64,000 nt of DNA from Lactococcus hircilactis (GCF_009601015.1 NZ_WITJ01000007.1:62001-126000); one strand, 5' to 3'. Numbered from the stretch's first letter, positions 35,560 through 44,631 are shown. A program made the numbers and translations. The notes: generated by a model not told the origin, from the letters alone.

Positions 35560-36825
35560 TTATTTATTTTGTTGAAGAATCGCAGCGCTACTGTGTTGGC
35601 CAGCAACAGCGCCTGTGACAAAGGCACACGTGATATTGTACCCTCCCGTGTATCCGTTGATATCAAGCAATTCGCCAACCATATAAAGCCCTTTTGTCTT
35701 CTTACTTTCGAGTGTTTGCGGATTGATTTCGCTGAGCGTGACACCTCCTCCAGTGACAAAAGATTTTTCAATTGGGAAGGTGGCATAAACCTTTATATGA
35801 AAGGATTTCATGAGTTTTGAAAGAGCGTCGATTTCTTTTTTTGAGCATTGTTTTGCTGGGGTGTTTGGATCAAGTCCAGCAGTCTCAGCTAAAAATACAA
35901 AAAGGCGTTCTTGAAGAAGTGAGGCACAGGCGTTTTTAAGAGATTTATTAGATTTTGTCAGTACTGACAACTTTTGAGTGAGTTGTCCAAGCGCTATTTC
36001 TGGGAAAAGATCAAGTGAAAGGGTGACTTCTTTTTCACCTTTTTCTAATAATTTATTCACAAAACTTGAGCAGCGCAGTGCCGCAGGACCAGAAAGTCCA
36101 AAATGCGTGAACAGCAAATCGTGCTGATGTTTCACAACGCTTTTTCCTTTAGCATTGAGCACAGAAAGTTCGATTTCCTTTAAGCTAATCCCCTGTAAAG
36201 TCTTTTCTTCGATAAATTTTTCATGAGAAAGTAATGCAGATTCTGTGGCATAGAGTCGAGTGATTGTATGACCTGCTGATTTTGCAAACGTGTAGCCATC
36301 GCCCGTCGCACCTGTTGAAGGGTACGTTTTTCCACCCGTCGCAAGAATCACAGCAGGAGAAAAATAGTTTGTTTGCGCAGTTTTAATACCTTTTACCTCA
36401 CCATTTTCAATCAAAAGTCCAAGCACATTCGTTTCAGGAAAATACTGGACACCAAGATTTAAACAGCTGTTAAATAGTGCGTCAACAATTGTTTTAGAGC
36501 GATTTGTTGTAGGAAAAAGACGCCCATGATCTTCTTCTTTGAGCGCCACTCCATTTTTTTCAAAGAAAGAAATAATATCAAGATTAGAAAATTGTGAGAA
36601 TGCACTGTGCAAAAAACGTCCATTCCCCGGCACATTGGCAATAATTTCGTCAACTGGCCGACTGTTAGTGACATTGCAGCGGCCTGCGCCCGTCATGAGT
36701 AATTTTTTTCCAACTTTTTTATTTTTGTCGATCAGCGCAACAGAGCATCCGGATTGAGCCGCACGGATCGCCGCCATCAGTCCAGCAGGACCCGCCCCAA
36801 CGACAATGATATCAAATTTATTCAT
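35560..36825 (-). CDS. HI0933-family NAD(P)/FAD-dependent oxidoreductase (YhiN-like)
   Basis: About 421 residues from ATG 36825. The FAD-binding Rossmann motif is VVGAGPAGLMAAIRAA; KKLLMTGAGRCNVTNS is the family hallmark. ILATGGKTYPSTGATGDGY and the C-terminal GLYMVGELLDINGYTGGYNI, in the second FAD-binding region, also fit. The enzymatic role of this family is unknown. An iterated palindrome is embedded (35955-35970, LSVLTK). The mRNA appears leaderless. Confidence 0.9.
   Translation of the reverse strand: MNKFDIIVVGAGPAGLMAAIRAAQSGCSVALIDKNKKVGKKLLMTGAGRCNVTNSRPVDEIIANVPGNGRFLHSAFSQFSNLDIISFFEKNGVALKEEDHGRLFPTTNRSKTIVDALFNSCLNLGVQYFPETNVLGLLIENGEVKGIKTAQTNYFSPAVILATGGKTYPSTGATGDGYTFAKSAGHTITRLYATESALLSHEKFIEEKTLQGISLKEIELSVLNAKGKSVVKHQHDLLFTHFGLSGPAALRCSSFVNKLLEKGEKEVTLSLDLFPEIALGQLTQKLSVLTKSNKSLKNACASLLQERLFVFLAETAGLDPNTPAKQCSKKEIDALSKLMKSFHIKVYATFPIEKSFVTGGGVTLSEINPQTLESKKTKGLYMVGELLDINGYTGGYNITCAFVTGAVAGQHSSAAILQQNK
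35955..35970. repeat. Iterated palindrome copy 13 (genic)
   Basis: TTGTCAGTACTGACAA in the flavoprotein gene; first copy after the 20-kb gap. Confidence 0.85.
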
Positions 36826-36840
36826 GTTCAAATTATAACA
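36823..36840 (-). promoter_or_regulatory. Extended -10 abutting the flavoprotein start (leaderless candidate 4)
   Basis: On the minus strand TGtTATAAT (36840 down to 36832) ends six bases before the start codon at 36825; no Shine-Dalgarno. Confidence 0.65.
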
Positions 36841-37218
36841 CAATTAAGCCCCGCTTCTCGTGATTAACCTCATCATTTCGGTTGAGCGCGCATTTTTCAT
36901 GCTCCATTTATTGATTTTTTTACGATACACCATGTCAATTTTTTAACACTATTTTTTATACAGGGTGTATCATTGAATTTCTGAAAATCGTGTCATACTG
37001 CGCGTTTTCAGCGTTTTTACAATACGAGATGTCTAAAAAAGTGTGATTGACAGGGATTTTTATTTCTGATAAACTGTTAATTGCTAGCAAAAATCGAACA
37101 AAAAAACGATTGATAGACTTCATAAGCTCTGATTACAGCATCTTTATCCGCTGTGGGAAGCGGTAGAAGTATCAGAAGCGTTACAAAAAGAGAGGGAAAA
37201 TAAAGGTGAGATTGAAAG
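36841..37218. other. Intergenic stretch with a spaced inverted repeat and a promoter
   Basis: No gene is seen. GATACACC (36924-36931) and GGTGTATC (36964-36971) form an 8-bp inverted repeat with a 32-base loop. A promoter TTGACA (37047-37052), 17 bases, TAAACT (37070-37075) points towards the small membrane genes, leaving a leader of roughly 140 bases with no obvious structure. Confidence 0.5.
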
Positions 37219-37563
37219 ATGGTAGCAGGACAAATGGCTTTACTCGTACAAATCATCAGCATCGGACTCATGATTCTCATTCCGCTCTTTTTTATTTGGT
37301 GGATTTGGACTTTTGTTGCTCTATTCGCTGAAAAAATGAAATCTGGTGGAAAAAGAGTTGATGTCATCAAGTGGTTAACACTTTGGGGGCTTGGCATGCT
37401 CATTATTTTACTCCTTATTGCGGGATATTATTTCTTTGGTGTGAAAGGCATGGCACTGATTGCGGTCATTGTTTGTCCGTTTTATATGGTTTATTTAAAA
37501 CGCCAAAAACAAAAAGCGCTGATGAAAGCTGAGAGTAGGAAAATAACCAATCATGGAAAATAA
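37219..37563 (+). CDS. Small membrane protein, 114 aa
   Basis: Three hydrophobic segments (about 5-36, 52-73 and 76-93) and a strongly basic C-terminus (LKRQKQKALMKAESRK). The ribosome site is a moderate AAAGGTGAG. It overlaps the next small gene by eleven bases. No family was recognised. Confidence 0.65.
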   Translation: MVAGQMALLVQIISIGLMILIPLFFIWWIWTFVALFAEKMKSGGKRVDVIKWLTLWGLGMLIILLLIAGYYFFGVKGMALIAVIVCPFYMVYLKRQKQKALMKAESRKITNHGK

Positions 37564-37732
37564 ACTCGAACTTGCAGGCTGCATCCTTTGGCTGATCACT
37601 TCGCCAATTCTTATGAGCCGGAACATTTTGCATCATCAGATATTAAGTGTTCAGTTTATACTTTATGCTGCTACTTTTCTTATTGCACTCTGGATTTTAA
37701 TCTCAAAGTTAAGAAAAAGGAGTAACAGATGA
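37553..37732 (+). CDS. Small membrane protein, 59 aa
   Basis: MENKLELAGCILWLITSP at the start, two hydrophobic segments (about 6-20 and 32-50), a basic end SKLRKRSNR. It begins inside the previous gene and its TGA overlaps the next ATG, so the three small genes form one translationally coupled set. Confidence 0.55.
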   Translation: MENKLELAGCILWLITSPILMSRNILHHQILSVQFILYAATFLIALWILISKLRKRSNR

Positions 37733-37824
37733 CTCGTTTTGATAAAATGACAAATATTGGTCTTGTAATTTTCCTTTTTCTTTCACATTATACAGCAAAA
37801 GTAATCAAAAAACCACTTTTTTAG
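37729..37824 (+). CDS. Membrane peptide, 31 aa
   Basis: MTRFDKMTNIGLVIFLFLSHY then a basic end. One hydrophobic segment. It has the best ribosome site of the set (AAAAAGGAG) and an ATGA overlap with the preceding gene. Very short, so coding status is likely rather than certain. Confidence 0.45.
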   Translation: MTRFDKMTNIGLVIFLFLSHYTAKVIKKPLF

Positions 37825-37867
37825 GTGAAGTCATTGAGAGAAAAAAACGCAATCCATTATTTTTGCA

Positions 37868-37889
37868 AGCACGGATTTAGTGCTTTTTT
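37868..37889 (+). terminator. Terminator of the small membrane-protein operon
   Basis: AGCAC-GGATTTA-GTGCT followed by T-run. Confidence 0.75.
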
Positions 37890-37927
37890 GATTATGGCTT
37901 AAATCGTCCGCACTTTTGGGTGAGATT

Positions 37928-37945
37928 TGATATAATAAAGGCATG
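37928..37945 (+). promoter_or_regulatory. Extended -10 abutting the nnrD start (leaderless candidate 5)
   Basis: TGaTATAAT ends at 37936, six bases before ATG 37943; no Shine-Dalgarno. Confidence 0.65.
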
Positions 37946-38785
37946 ATAGACTTAACGGATGAAATTTTAGGGCGAGTAATTCAAAAACGGGCGGCACATT
38001 CGTATAAAGGAACCTACGGGCGTGTGTTATTGATTGGGGGCAACGCGCAATATGGTGGTGCAGTTATTTTGGCTGCAGCAGCTGCAGTAAATGCAGGAAG
38101 TGGACTGGTTACGGTGGCGTGTGATCCAATCAATCGCTCTGCACTCCATGCGCGACTTCCTGAAGCGATGGTGGTGGATTATCATCACGATTTTTCTGAG
38201 TTGCTTCAAAATTCAGATGTGATTATTATTGGATGCGGATTAGGATTATCTGATGAAAACTTAGTTGTTTTTAAGCAGGTATTAGATCACATTTCTGAAC
38301 ATCAAAAATTAATCATTGATGGTTCTGCCATTACGCTTTTCGCACGTGAAAAGCTCATTTTGAAATTTCCAGAACATACAATCTTTACGCCACACGAAAT
38401 GGAACTTGAGCGATTGAGTGCTGTTGCGATTGGGCAGCAAACGAATAAAAAAATTCAAGATTTTGTGGATGAGTGTGGTGTGATGCTTGTTGCAAAATCG
38501 CATGAAACAAGAATTTTTTCCCCTCATAAAGAAAATTATAAGCTAAAAATTGGCACTCCAGCTCAAGCAACAGCTGGGATGGGCGATACATTGGCTGGGA
38601 TGATTGGGAGTTTTGTTGGACAATTTAAATCAGATGAATTTGATGCGATACTGGCCGCTGTTTATTTGCACTCACGAATTGCACGCGATGCTGCACGGTC
38701 CGCTTATGTCGTGCTTCCAAGTCAATTGATCAATGAAATTCCTAAAATGATGAAAAAGTATGAAGAAAAAAAGAGTAATTTTTAA
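37943..38785 (+). CDS. nnrD: ADP-dependent NAD(P)H-hydrate dehydratase
   Basis: Repairs hydrated NAD(P)H. The 280-residue ribokinase-like protein has RAAHSYKGTYGRVLLIGGNAQYGGA, split between the N-terminal loop and strand, NAGSGLVTVA, IIGCGLGL, LIIDGSA, FTPHEMELERL and the anion-hole/nucleotide motif QATAGMGDTLAGMI. It lacks the fused NnrE epimerase domain seen in some bacteria, so it is the dehydratase alone. Confidence 0.92.
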   Translation: MIDLTDEILGRVIQKRAAHSYKGTYGRVLLIGGNAQYGGAVILAAAAAVNAGSGLVTVACDPINRSALHARLPEAMVVDYHHDFSELLQNSDVIIIGCGLGLSDENLVVFKQVLDHISEHQKLIIDGSAITLFAREKLILKFPEHTIFTPHEMELERLSAVAIGQQTNKKIQDFVDECGVMLVAKSHETRIFSPHKENYKLKIGTPAQATAGMGDTLAGMIGSFVGQFKSDEFDAILAAVYLHSRIARDAARSAYVVLPSQLINEIPKMMKKYEEKKSNF

Positions 38786-38813
38786 TTTCATTAGTTTTGC
38801 ATGAGAAAATTTG

Positions 38814-38829
38814 TTGTCAGTACTGACAG
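38814..38829. repeat. Iterated palindrome copy 14 (intergenic)
   Basis: TTGTCAGTACTGACAG between nnrD and the ABC exporter, followed by a T-run. Confidence 0.88.
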
Positions 38830-38861
38830 CATTTTTTGATGCAGAATTTTTGAGAAAAAAG

Positions 38862-38870
38862 TGCTATAAT
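38862..38870 (+). promoter_or_regulatory. Extended -10 promoter of the ABC exporter pair
   Basis: TGcTATAAT, hexamer 38865-38870, 64 bases before the start codon. Confidence 0.6.
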
Positions 38871-38933
38871 ATTTTTTATACTACTAAATATAGAAACAAA
38901 ACTAATATGTATAGTTTTGAATAGAAGGAAAAA

Positions 38934-40721
38934 ATGTTAACGATTGGCAGACGATATTTACAAGCATGGCCGGTTTTTTTGGCTTTGCTTTTTCTGGTGA
39001 TTCAGGTGATAACCAATCTGGCGCTCCCGACGATCACAGCAGCGCTCATCAATCAAGGCATTGGAAAGCACGATTTGCCCTACATTTGGCAAAAAGGTGC
39101 AGTGATGCTTGTGGTGGCACTATTGAGTTGGTTGTCAGCACTGATCAATGTTTATTATGCTTCAAAGCAATCTCAATTGCTTGGGCGAAAATTGCGCCAA
39201 GATGTGTTTAAAAAAATCATGTTCATGGATAATGCTGCGTTTCACGAATTTGGGGATTCTACGCTTATCACGCGGACAACAAACGACGTGACTCAGCTGC
39301 AAAATGTGTTTCAAACGATGCTGCGCATGATGCTGATGGCGCCAATGATGTTGATTGGATCCATTGTGATGGCGTTTCAATTGAGTCACGATTTAATGCT
39401 TGTTTTTGCGGTCAGCTTACCACTTTTGACGCTTGCGGTGGTCACTAATATGATGATTGCGATGCCACGTTTTCGTGCCATGCAAGGGTTAGTAGATAAG
39501 ATTAATTTAGTTTTTCAACAAGGATTAACGGGAGTGCGCGTGATTCGTGCGTTCAATCGAGATGATTTTGAAGTTGAAAAATTTGATCAAGCCAATCGAG
39601 ATTTGACACACACCACGCGTGTGGTATTGACTACTGTTGCGATGCTGATGCCAATCATGACGGTGATTTTATCTTTTAGTAATGTTGCTATCGTTTGGTT
39701 TGGAGCAGAGTTGATTGGAAAAAATGCGATGCCGATGGGAAATTTGGTTGCTTTTTTGACGTATGCAACCCAAATTTTGATGAGTTTTATGCAGTTATCA
39801 GCCGTTGCAGTCATGGTTCCACGGGCACAAGTGTCTGCGATGCGCGTGCGCGAAGTTTTAGAGCGTAAAGATGTGGTGTTGGACCCAAAAATTGAAACAA
39901 AACCGCTTTCGTCTTCGCAAGAAGGACACGTGACATTGACCTTTGATCAAGTGGCGTTTAAATTTGACGAAGCAAAGCGTGAGGCACTCTCAGACTTGTC
40001 TTTTGAGGTGAAATCAGGTCAAACTCTTGCAATTATTGGGGGGACAGGATCAGGAAAATCGACGCTCATCAGTTTGATTGCGCGATTGATGGATGTGACT
40101 CATGGGGGAATTTTCTTATCTGGGACAGATATTCGTCAGCTTTCACAGCATACCCTTCATCAGGACGTATCAATGACGCAGCAAAAAGCAGTGCTATTTT
40201 CAGGAACGGTCCGTTCAAATTTGTATTTTGGTAAACCAGATGCTTCGGATGAGGAAATGTGGGAGGCACTTTCGTTGGCACAAGCAGATGATTTTGTTCG
40301 TGAACAAGGTGGTTTAGCGCTTGAAGTTGAGCAAAATGGGGCTAATTTTTCGGGGGGACAGCGTCAGCGTTTAGCGATTGCACGGACGTTAATCAAACCC
40401 GCCAAGCTCTATCTTTTTGATGATAGTTTTTCAGCACTTGATTTTGCGACGGATGCAAAACTTCGTCATGCCATAAATACATCAAACCGGCATCAAGAAG
40501 CCATCAAAATCATTGTTGCACAGCGCATTGCAACTGTCATGTCCGCAGATCAGATCTTGGTGCTTGAAAATGGACGCTGCGTTGGTTATGGCACGCATCA
40601 AATGCTAGCAAAAACTTGTCCACAGTATCAAGAAATCATGCGCTCACAGCTCTCTGATCAAGATTTGGAAAAGATGGGTGTGGCACACGCTGAATTTTCT
40701 AAAGGAGGACCAAGCTTATGA
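38934..40721 (+). CDS. ABC exporter half-transporter with degenerate catalytic site (LmrC-like)
   Basis: A 595-residue type I exporter: six membrane helices (about 1-320) then an ATPase domain. Walker A is [10 protein letters not shown], signature is NFSGGQRQRLAIA, but Walker B is KLYLFDDSFSALD, with aspartate in place of the catalytic glutamate. With the following gene (four-base overlap) it forms a heterodimer with one weak ATP site, as in LmrCD and BmrCD. Sizes differ from L. lactis LmrCD, so no symbol is given. The cargo (drug, lipid or peptide) is unknown. Confidence 0.9.
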   Translation: MLTIGRRYLQAWPVFLALLFLVIQVITNLALPTITAALINQGIGKHDLPYIWQKGAVMLVVALLSWLSALINVYYASKQSQLLGRKLRQDVFKKIMFMDNAAFHEFGDSTLITRTTNDVTQLQNVFQTMLRMMLMAPMMLIGSIVMAFQLSHDLMLVFAVSLPLLTLAVVTNMMIAMPRFRAMQGLVDKINLVFQQGLTGVRVIRAFNRDDFEVEKFDQANRDLTHTTRVVLTTVAMLMPIMTVILSFSNVAIVWFGAELIGKNAMPMGNLVAFLTYATQILMSFMQLSAVAVMVPRAQVSAMRVREVLERKDVVLDPKIETKPLSSSQEGHVTLTFDQVAFKFDEAKREALSDLSFEVKSGQTLAIIGGTGSGKSTLISLIARLMDVTHGGIFLSGTDIRQLSQHTLHQDVSMTQQKAVLFSGTVRSNLYFGKPDASDEEMWEALSLAQADDFVREQGGLALEVEQNGANFSGGQRQRLAIARTLIKPAKLYLFDDSFSALDFATDAKLRHAINTSNRHQEAIKIIVAQRIATVMSADQILVLENGRCVGYGTHQMLAKTCPQYQEIMRSQLSDQDLEKMGVAHAEFSKGGPSL

Positions 40722-42553
40722 TGAGAAATGGTGGAAATTATCTCAATCGCGGGGGAAATGCAGCACGATGGGGGAAAAAAGCCTCGCGTGCTCAAAATTT
40801 TTGGCCGACAATTATCCGACTTTTTAAATACATGCGACGCGATCTTTGGGGAGTCATTATTTCCATGCTGATTGCAGCGCTTTCTGTGATTTTATCCGTT
40901 CAAGCACCAAAAATCCTTGGAAATGCGACAACAGTGGTGTTTAATGGTGTTGTCAGCGCTGACAGAAATCAGACAGCAGTGCACATTGACATGACTAAAG
41001 TCGCCTCAATTCTTACAGTGGTGATGGTGATTTATCTGATCAGTTTTATTTCTGGCGTGATTCAACAAAGTATTATGACACGAATTTCACAGCGCACGGT
41101 TTTTGCACTTCGTCGTGAATTTAAAGATAAAATGAGAAAATTACCGATTGCTTATTATGACACGCATCATAATGGAGATATCATGAGTCGGATGATTAAT
41201 GATATGGATAATATTTCAGGCACACTCAATCAAACATTGATTCAACTTGTGACGTCGGTGTTGCAGTTTGTTGGGACGATTTATTTTATGCTGACAATCA
41301 GCTGGCAGCTTGCACTTGTGGCATTTGTGACGGTACCGCTAGCATTTGTGACAGTGCGCATTGTTGCTCCACTTTCACAACGTTTTTTTGCGGCACAACA
41401 AAGACATCTCGGACTTTTAAATAATCAAGTCGAGGAAAACTATGCTGGGCACACGATTATCAAAACATTTAACCATGAAGATGAGATGATGATTCGGTTT
41501 GAAAAACAAAACGAGGCTTTTTATCAAGCGGCGTGGAAAGCACAAGTGGTGTCAACATTGATTTATCCGACGATGCGATTTATTAACAATCTGGATTATC
41601 TTGCGATGGCTGTGATTGGTGGAATAAAGGTGGTTTCAGGGACAATCAATTTAGGGGATGTCCAAGCAATGCTGCAATACACGAATCAATTTTCTCAGCC
41701 CATTACAAATATTTCAAACATGCTCAATACAATTCAAGCGACAGTGGCTTCTTGTGAGCGGATTTTTGAAGTGTTGGATGAAAAAGAAATGGAAAATCTG
41801 CCAGTAGCACCTTCTGTCAGTACTGACAGCTTGGTTTATTTTGATCAAGTGGATTTTAGTTATGATGAAAAGCATCCGTTGATGGTTAATTTTTCGATGC
41901 ACGTCAAAGCAGGTGAAATGGTTGCGATTGTTGGTCCAACAGGTGCTGGAAAAACAACACTCATCAATCTTTTAGAGCGATTTTATGATCCCACGGCAGG
42001 TGTGATTTATCTTAAAGGCCAAGATATTAAAGGAGAATCGCGTGAGGTTTTGCGTCAGCGCATGGCGATGGTACTGCAAGAAACATGGCTTTTTAGTGGA
42101 TCGATTTTGGATAATCTGCGCTATGGAAAATTGGATGCAAGTGATGAAGAAGTCATCGCAGCCTCAAAAATGGCCTATGCAGATGAATTTATTCAAACGC
42201 TTGCGCAAGGATATGAGACTGTTTTGAATGAGGAAGCATCGAATATTTCACAAGGACAACGGCAATTATTAACGATTGCGCGTGCATTTCTTTCAAATCC
42301 GGAAATTTTGATTTTGGATGAGGCGACCAGTTCTGTGGATACGAGAACAGAGCGCTTGATTCAAAGTGCAATGCATCGCCTCCTTTACGGACGGACGAGT
42401 TTTGTTGTGGCACATCGGCTCTCCACGATTCGAGAGGCCAATCAAATTATCGTCATGGATCATGGCAATATTGTTGAAAAAGGAAATCATGAAAGTCTGC
42501 TCAAAAAAGACGGCATGTACGCGGCACTTTATCATTCACAGTTTGAGCAATAA
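40718..42553 (+). CDS. ABC exporter half-transporter, partner with canonical Walker B (LmrD-like)
   Basis: A 611-residue partner: a basic Asn/Gly-rich start, six membrane helices (about 38-350), ATPase with Walker A GPTGAGKTTL, degenerate signature NISQGQRQLLTIA and full Walker B ILILDEATSSVD. The signature defect here complements the Walker B defect in the partner, so both fall in the same composite site. Two palindromes are embedded in frame (40950-40965, 41814-41829). Confidence 0.92.
   Translation: MMRNGGNYLNRGGNAARWGKKASRAQNFWPTIIRLFKYMRRDLWGVIISMLIAALSVILSVQAPKILGNATTVVFNGVVSADRNQTAVHIDMTKVASILTVVMVIYLISFISGVIQQSIMTRISQRTVFALRREFKDKMRKLPIAYYDTHHNGDIMSRMINDMDNISGTLNQTLIQLVTSVLQFVGTIYFMLTISWQLALVAFVTVPLAFVTVRIVAPLSQRFFAAQQRHLGLLNNQVEENYAGHTIIKTFNHEDEMMIRFEKQNEAFYQAAWKAQVVSTLIYPTMRFINNLDYLAMAVIGGIKVVSGTINLGDVQAMLQYTNQFSQPITNISNMLNTIQATVASCERIFEVLDEKEMENLPVAPSVSTDSLVYFDQVDFSYDEKHPLMVNFSMHVKAGEMVAIVGPTGAGKTTLINLLERFYDPTAGVIYLKGQDIKGESREVLRQRMAMVLQETWLFSGSILDNLRYGKLDASDEEVIAASKMAYADEFIQTLAQGYETVLNEEASNISQGQRQLLTIARAFLSNPEILILDEATSSVDTRTERLIQSAMHRLLYGRTSFVVAHRLSTIREANQIIVMDHGNIVEKGNHESLLKKDGMYAALYHSQFEQ
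40950..40965. repeat. Iterated palindrome copy 15 (CG centre, genic)
   Basis: TTGTCAG-CG-CTGACAG, read as VVSADR in the second ABC gene. Confidence 0.8.
41814..41829. repeat. Iterated palindrome copy 16 (genic)
   Basis: Perfect CTGTCAGTACTGACAG, read as SVSTDS in the linker before the ATPase domain. Confidence 0.9.
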
Positions 42554-42557
42554 AAAT

Positions 42558-42573
42558 CTGTCAGTACTGACAG
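42558..42573. repeat. Iterated palindrome copy 17, terminator-like
   Basis: Perfect CTGTCAGTACTGACAG with AAAAAT/ATTTTT arm extension, four bases after the ABC operon stop codon. Confidence 0.9.
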
Positions 42574-42766
42574 ATTTTTATTTCACTAAATGTACGTGAG
42601 CTGCTGTATTTCTTTGCTACCAGAGCGCTTCGCTGTGGAATCACAAAAGGGACAAAAGTTTTTTCACGCGTCTTTGGATTTGAGAAGCACTCACGACGAC
42701 ATGAATGTCAAAAAGAATCATAAAATATAAATGAAAAATCACTTTTTTTCGAAATAAAGCGACCTA

Positions 42767-42775
42767 TGATATAAT
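42767..42775 (+). promoter_or_regulatory. Extended -10 promoter of the DUF697-like gene
   Basis: TGaTATAAT, hexamer 42770-42775; here a normal AAAGGAGG leader follows. Confidence 0.65.
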
Positions 42776-42807
42776 GAAGGTAAATCAGATCATACAAAGG
42801 AGGCAGC

Positions 42808-43476
42808 ATGTTTCATCGAAATAAAAATAAAGGCATTCATTTAAAAACGAAAGAAAACCACGAACGTCAAGAACAAAACGATCATTTTGACACATTTTTT
42901 TCTGAGGTAACAGATAGAATGCCTCAAAAATCAGCACAGCTTTTGAAAAATTCTTTTGGAACCTTGAAAGTCCAAGCTGAAAAACAACTTGCGACAATCG
43001 CAACCCAATTTGATCATTCTTTTGATCCGCTTCTTGAAAATGTGGATGAAAAGCAGCGAAAAAAATGTCATGAGGTCATTCATTCTGCCACTTTGATGGC
43101 TGCCATTGTCACGCTTTCTCCGATTCCATTGACAGATTCTGCGATGTTAGTGCCGATTCAAGTCGTGATGATGGGACGGCTCCATAAACTTTTTGGTGCC
43201 AGTTGGACAGAAGGCATGGCGTGGAGTATTGCAAAAGAAACATTTTTACTGACGTTCATTCGAGAAATCCCAGGAAATTTAATGAAATTCATCCCCTTTT
43301 TTGGAACGGCAGCAGGAAGTATTGCAAACGTTACAGTATCTGTTCTAACGACAGAAGCACTCGGCTGGATCACAGTCAATATGCTTAACAAAGGCGAAGA
43401 TGTTTTAGGCAATGGAAAAAAAGTCAGTGCCCAAGTCAAAACAGCCCTTTCCATGATCAAACTCACAAAAAAATAA
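42808..43476 (+). CDS. DUF697-like membrane-associated protein
   Basis: A 222-residue protein: a charged N-terminus (about 1-90), then a hydrophobic region resembling DUF697/YcjF, with SATLMAAIVTLSPIPLTDSAMLVPIQ and MMGRLHKLFG (in two parts), and two further hydrophobic segments (about 145-190) with FGTAAGSIANV. Function of the family is unknown. Strong AAAGGAGG site. Two palindromes follow, between this gene and the convergent oxidoreductase. Confidence 0.75.
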   Translation: MFHRNKNKGIHLKTKENHERQEQNDHFDTFFSEVTDRMPQKSAQLLKNSFGTLKVQAEKQLATIATQFDHSFDPLLENVDEKQRKKCHEVIHSATLMAAIVTLSPIPLTDSAMLVPIQVVMMGRLHKLFGASWTEGMAWSIAKETFLLTFIREIPGNLMKFIPFFGTAAGSIANVTVSVLTTEALGWITVNMLNKGEDVLGNGKKVSAQVKTALSMIKLTKK

Positions 43477-43478
43477 CC

Positions 43479-43494
43479 CTGTCAGTACTGACAG
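43479..43494. repeat. Iterated palindrome copy 18 (intergenic)
   Basis: Perfect CTGTCAGTACTGACAG two bases after the DUF697-like stop codon. Confidence 0.9.
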
Positions 43495-43531
43495 AGTTAT
43501 TTTGAGATAGAAAATCGTCACATTTTAAATG

Positions 43532-43547
43532 CTGTCAGTACTGACAG
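43532..43547. repeat. Iterated palindrome copy 19 (intergenic)
   Basis: Perfect CTGTCAGTACTGACAG seven bases before the end of the convergent oxidoreductase gene. With copy 18 it fills the gap between two converging genes, one hairpin for each direction. Confidence 0.9.
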
Positions 43548-43554
43548 CATCTTT

Positions 43555-44571
43555 TTAATGAAATCCATGTTCAAGCGTCTCAATCACTGCTAAAATTTGT
43601 TCATCAGTGACGAGTTTTTCACGTCCATTCATGATGGTCTCATAAACAGCATCATAAACCCGCGCATAATCACCAGTAACCGATGGGATTCGCTTTTCAA
43701 TCCGATCACCGTTTCCATTATAATACGTCACTGTTCCAAAATCATCTGGTGTATCACATCCAAAGCCTTCAGTGCCAGGCATGATGCCAACTTTCAAATC
43801 ATTTTCTTGCTGATCTACAGTAGCTTTCACAAATGTACCGCGTGTGCCATACACAATCCATTTGGGATGAGGAAGTGCTGCAACTTCAGTAGCCGCAACC
43901 GTTGCACGTAATTTTGGATACATGAGATTTACATTAAAATAATCATCAACAGCATCTTCTTGACGCACTGAACGAATGTCATACGAAACAGAACTTGGTT
44001 TTCCAAACAAGGAAATCATCTGATCCACTAAATGAACCCCATGACCGTACCATGCCCCATCAAATGGCTGACCAGACGTTGCATCATTTGCTCTGAAATG
44101 ATCCATATTTACCGTAATATCAATCAAATCACCAAGATAACCTGCTTCAATTACCTTTTTTACGGTCAAAAAATCACTATCAAATCGCCGATTTTGAAAA
44201 GGCATAAAGAACAGCCCTTTTTCATTGGCAAGGTCAATCAATGTTTTTGCTTCCTGCGCCGTCTCAACTAACGGTTTGTCACAAAGCACATTTTTCCCTC
44301 CCATCAAAAGCTGTTTGACCGTGTCATAATGAGCAAAAGCAGGCGTAACGACAACCACAAGATCAATTGAATCATCAGTGATAATATCAGATAGTGCTGT
44401 TGAAAATACTGTTCCTGTCGCCTCAAGCGCCGCTTGCTCTTTCGGACGTTTCCCCAAGCTTCTATTGACGACCCTTTTGATTTTCATGTGATCCCGTGTT
44501 TTCACATAAGGAATATGATAACGATTGGTTGATTTCCCAAATCCAACATAAGCAATATTCATTTCTTTCAT
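43555..44571 (-). CDS. Gfo/Idh/MocA-family oxidoreductase
   Basis: A 338-residue NAD(P)-dependent dehydrogenase. Rossmann start IAYVGFGKSTNRYHIPY, then VVVVTPAFAHYDTVKQLL and the family's active-site motif VLCDKPLVETAQEAK (lysine of the E/D-K-P). The C-terminal domain has the DHFR, YGHGVHLVDQMISLFG region. It resembles the YdgJ/YhhX-like subgroup; the substrate is unknown. Ribosome site AAGGGA; ATG 44562 is an alternative start. Confidence 0.88.
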   Translation of the reverse strand: MKEMNIAYVGFGKSTNRYHIPYVKTRDHMKIKRVVNRSLGKRPKEQAALEATGTVFSTALSDIITDDSIDLVVVVTPAFAHYDTVKQLLMGGKNVLCDKPLVETAQEAKTLIDLANEKGLFFMPFQNRRFDSDFLTVKKVIEAGYLGDLIDITVNMDHFRANDATSGQPFDGAWYGHGVHLVDQMISLFGKPSSVSYDIRSVRQEDAVDDYFNVNLMYPKLRATVAATEVAALPHPKWIVYGTRGTFVKATVDQQENDLKVGIMPGTEGFGCDTPDDFGTVTYYNGNGDRIEKRIPSVTGDYARVYDAVYETIMNGREKLVTDEQILAVIETLEHGFH

Positions 44572-44631
44572 ATTATTTCCCTTTTCATTTAAAACTCAAA
44601 GCCCCTGATTTTATAAAGCATCATCAAGTGC

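Noticed and set aside
39130-39146. GTCAGCACTGATC in the first ABC gene
   Set aside because: Only one and a half arms of the palindrome match; not counted.
38934-42553. Naming the ABC pair lmrC/lmrD
   Set aside because: Architecture fits (degenerate site in the first, canonical Walker B in the second), but lengths differ from L. lactis LmrCD and no LmrR gene is adjacent; left unnamed.
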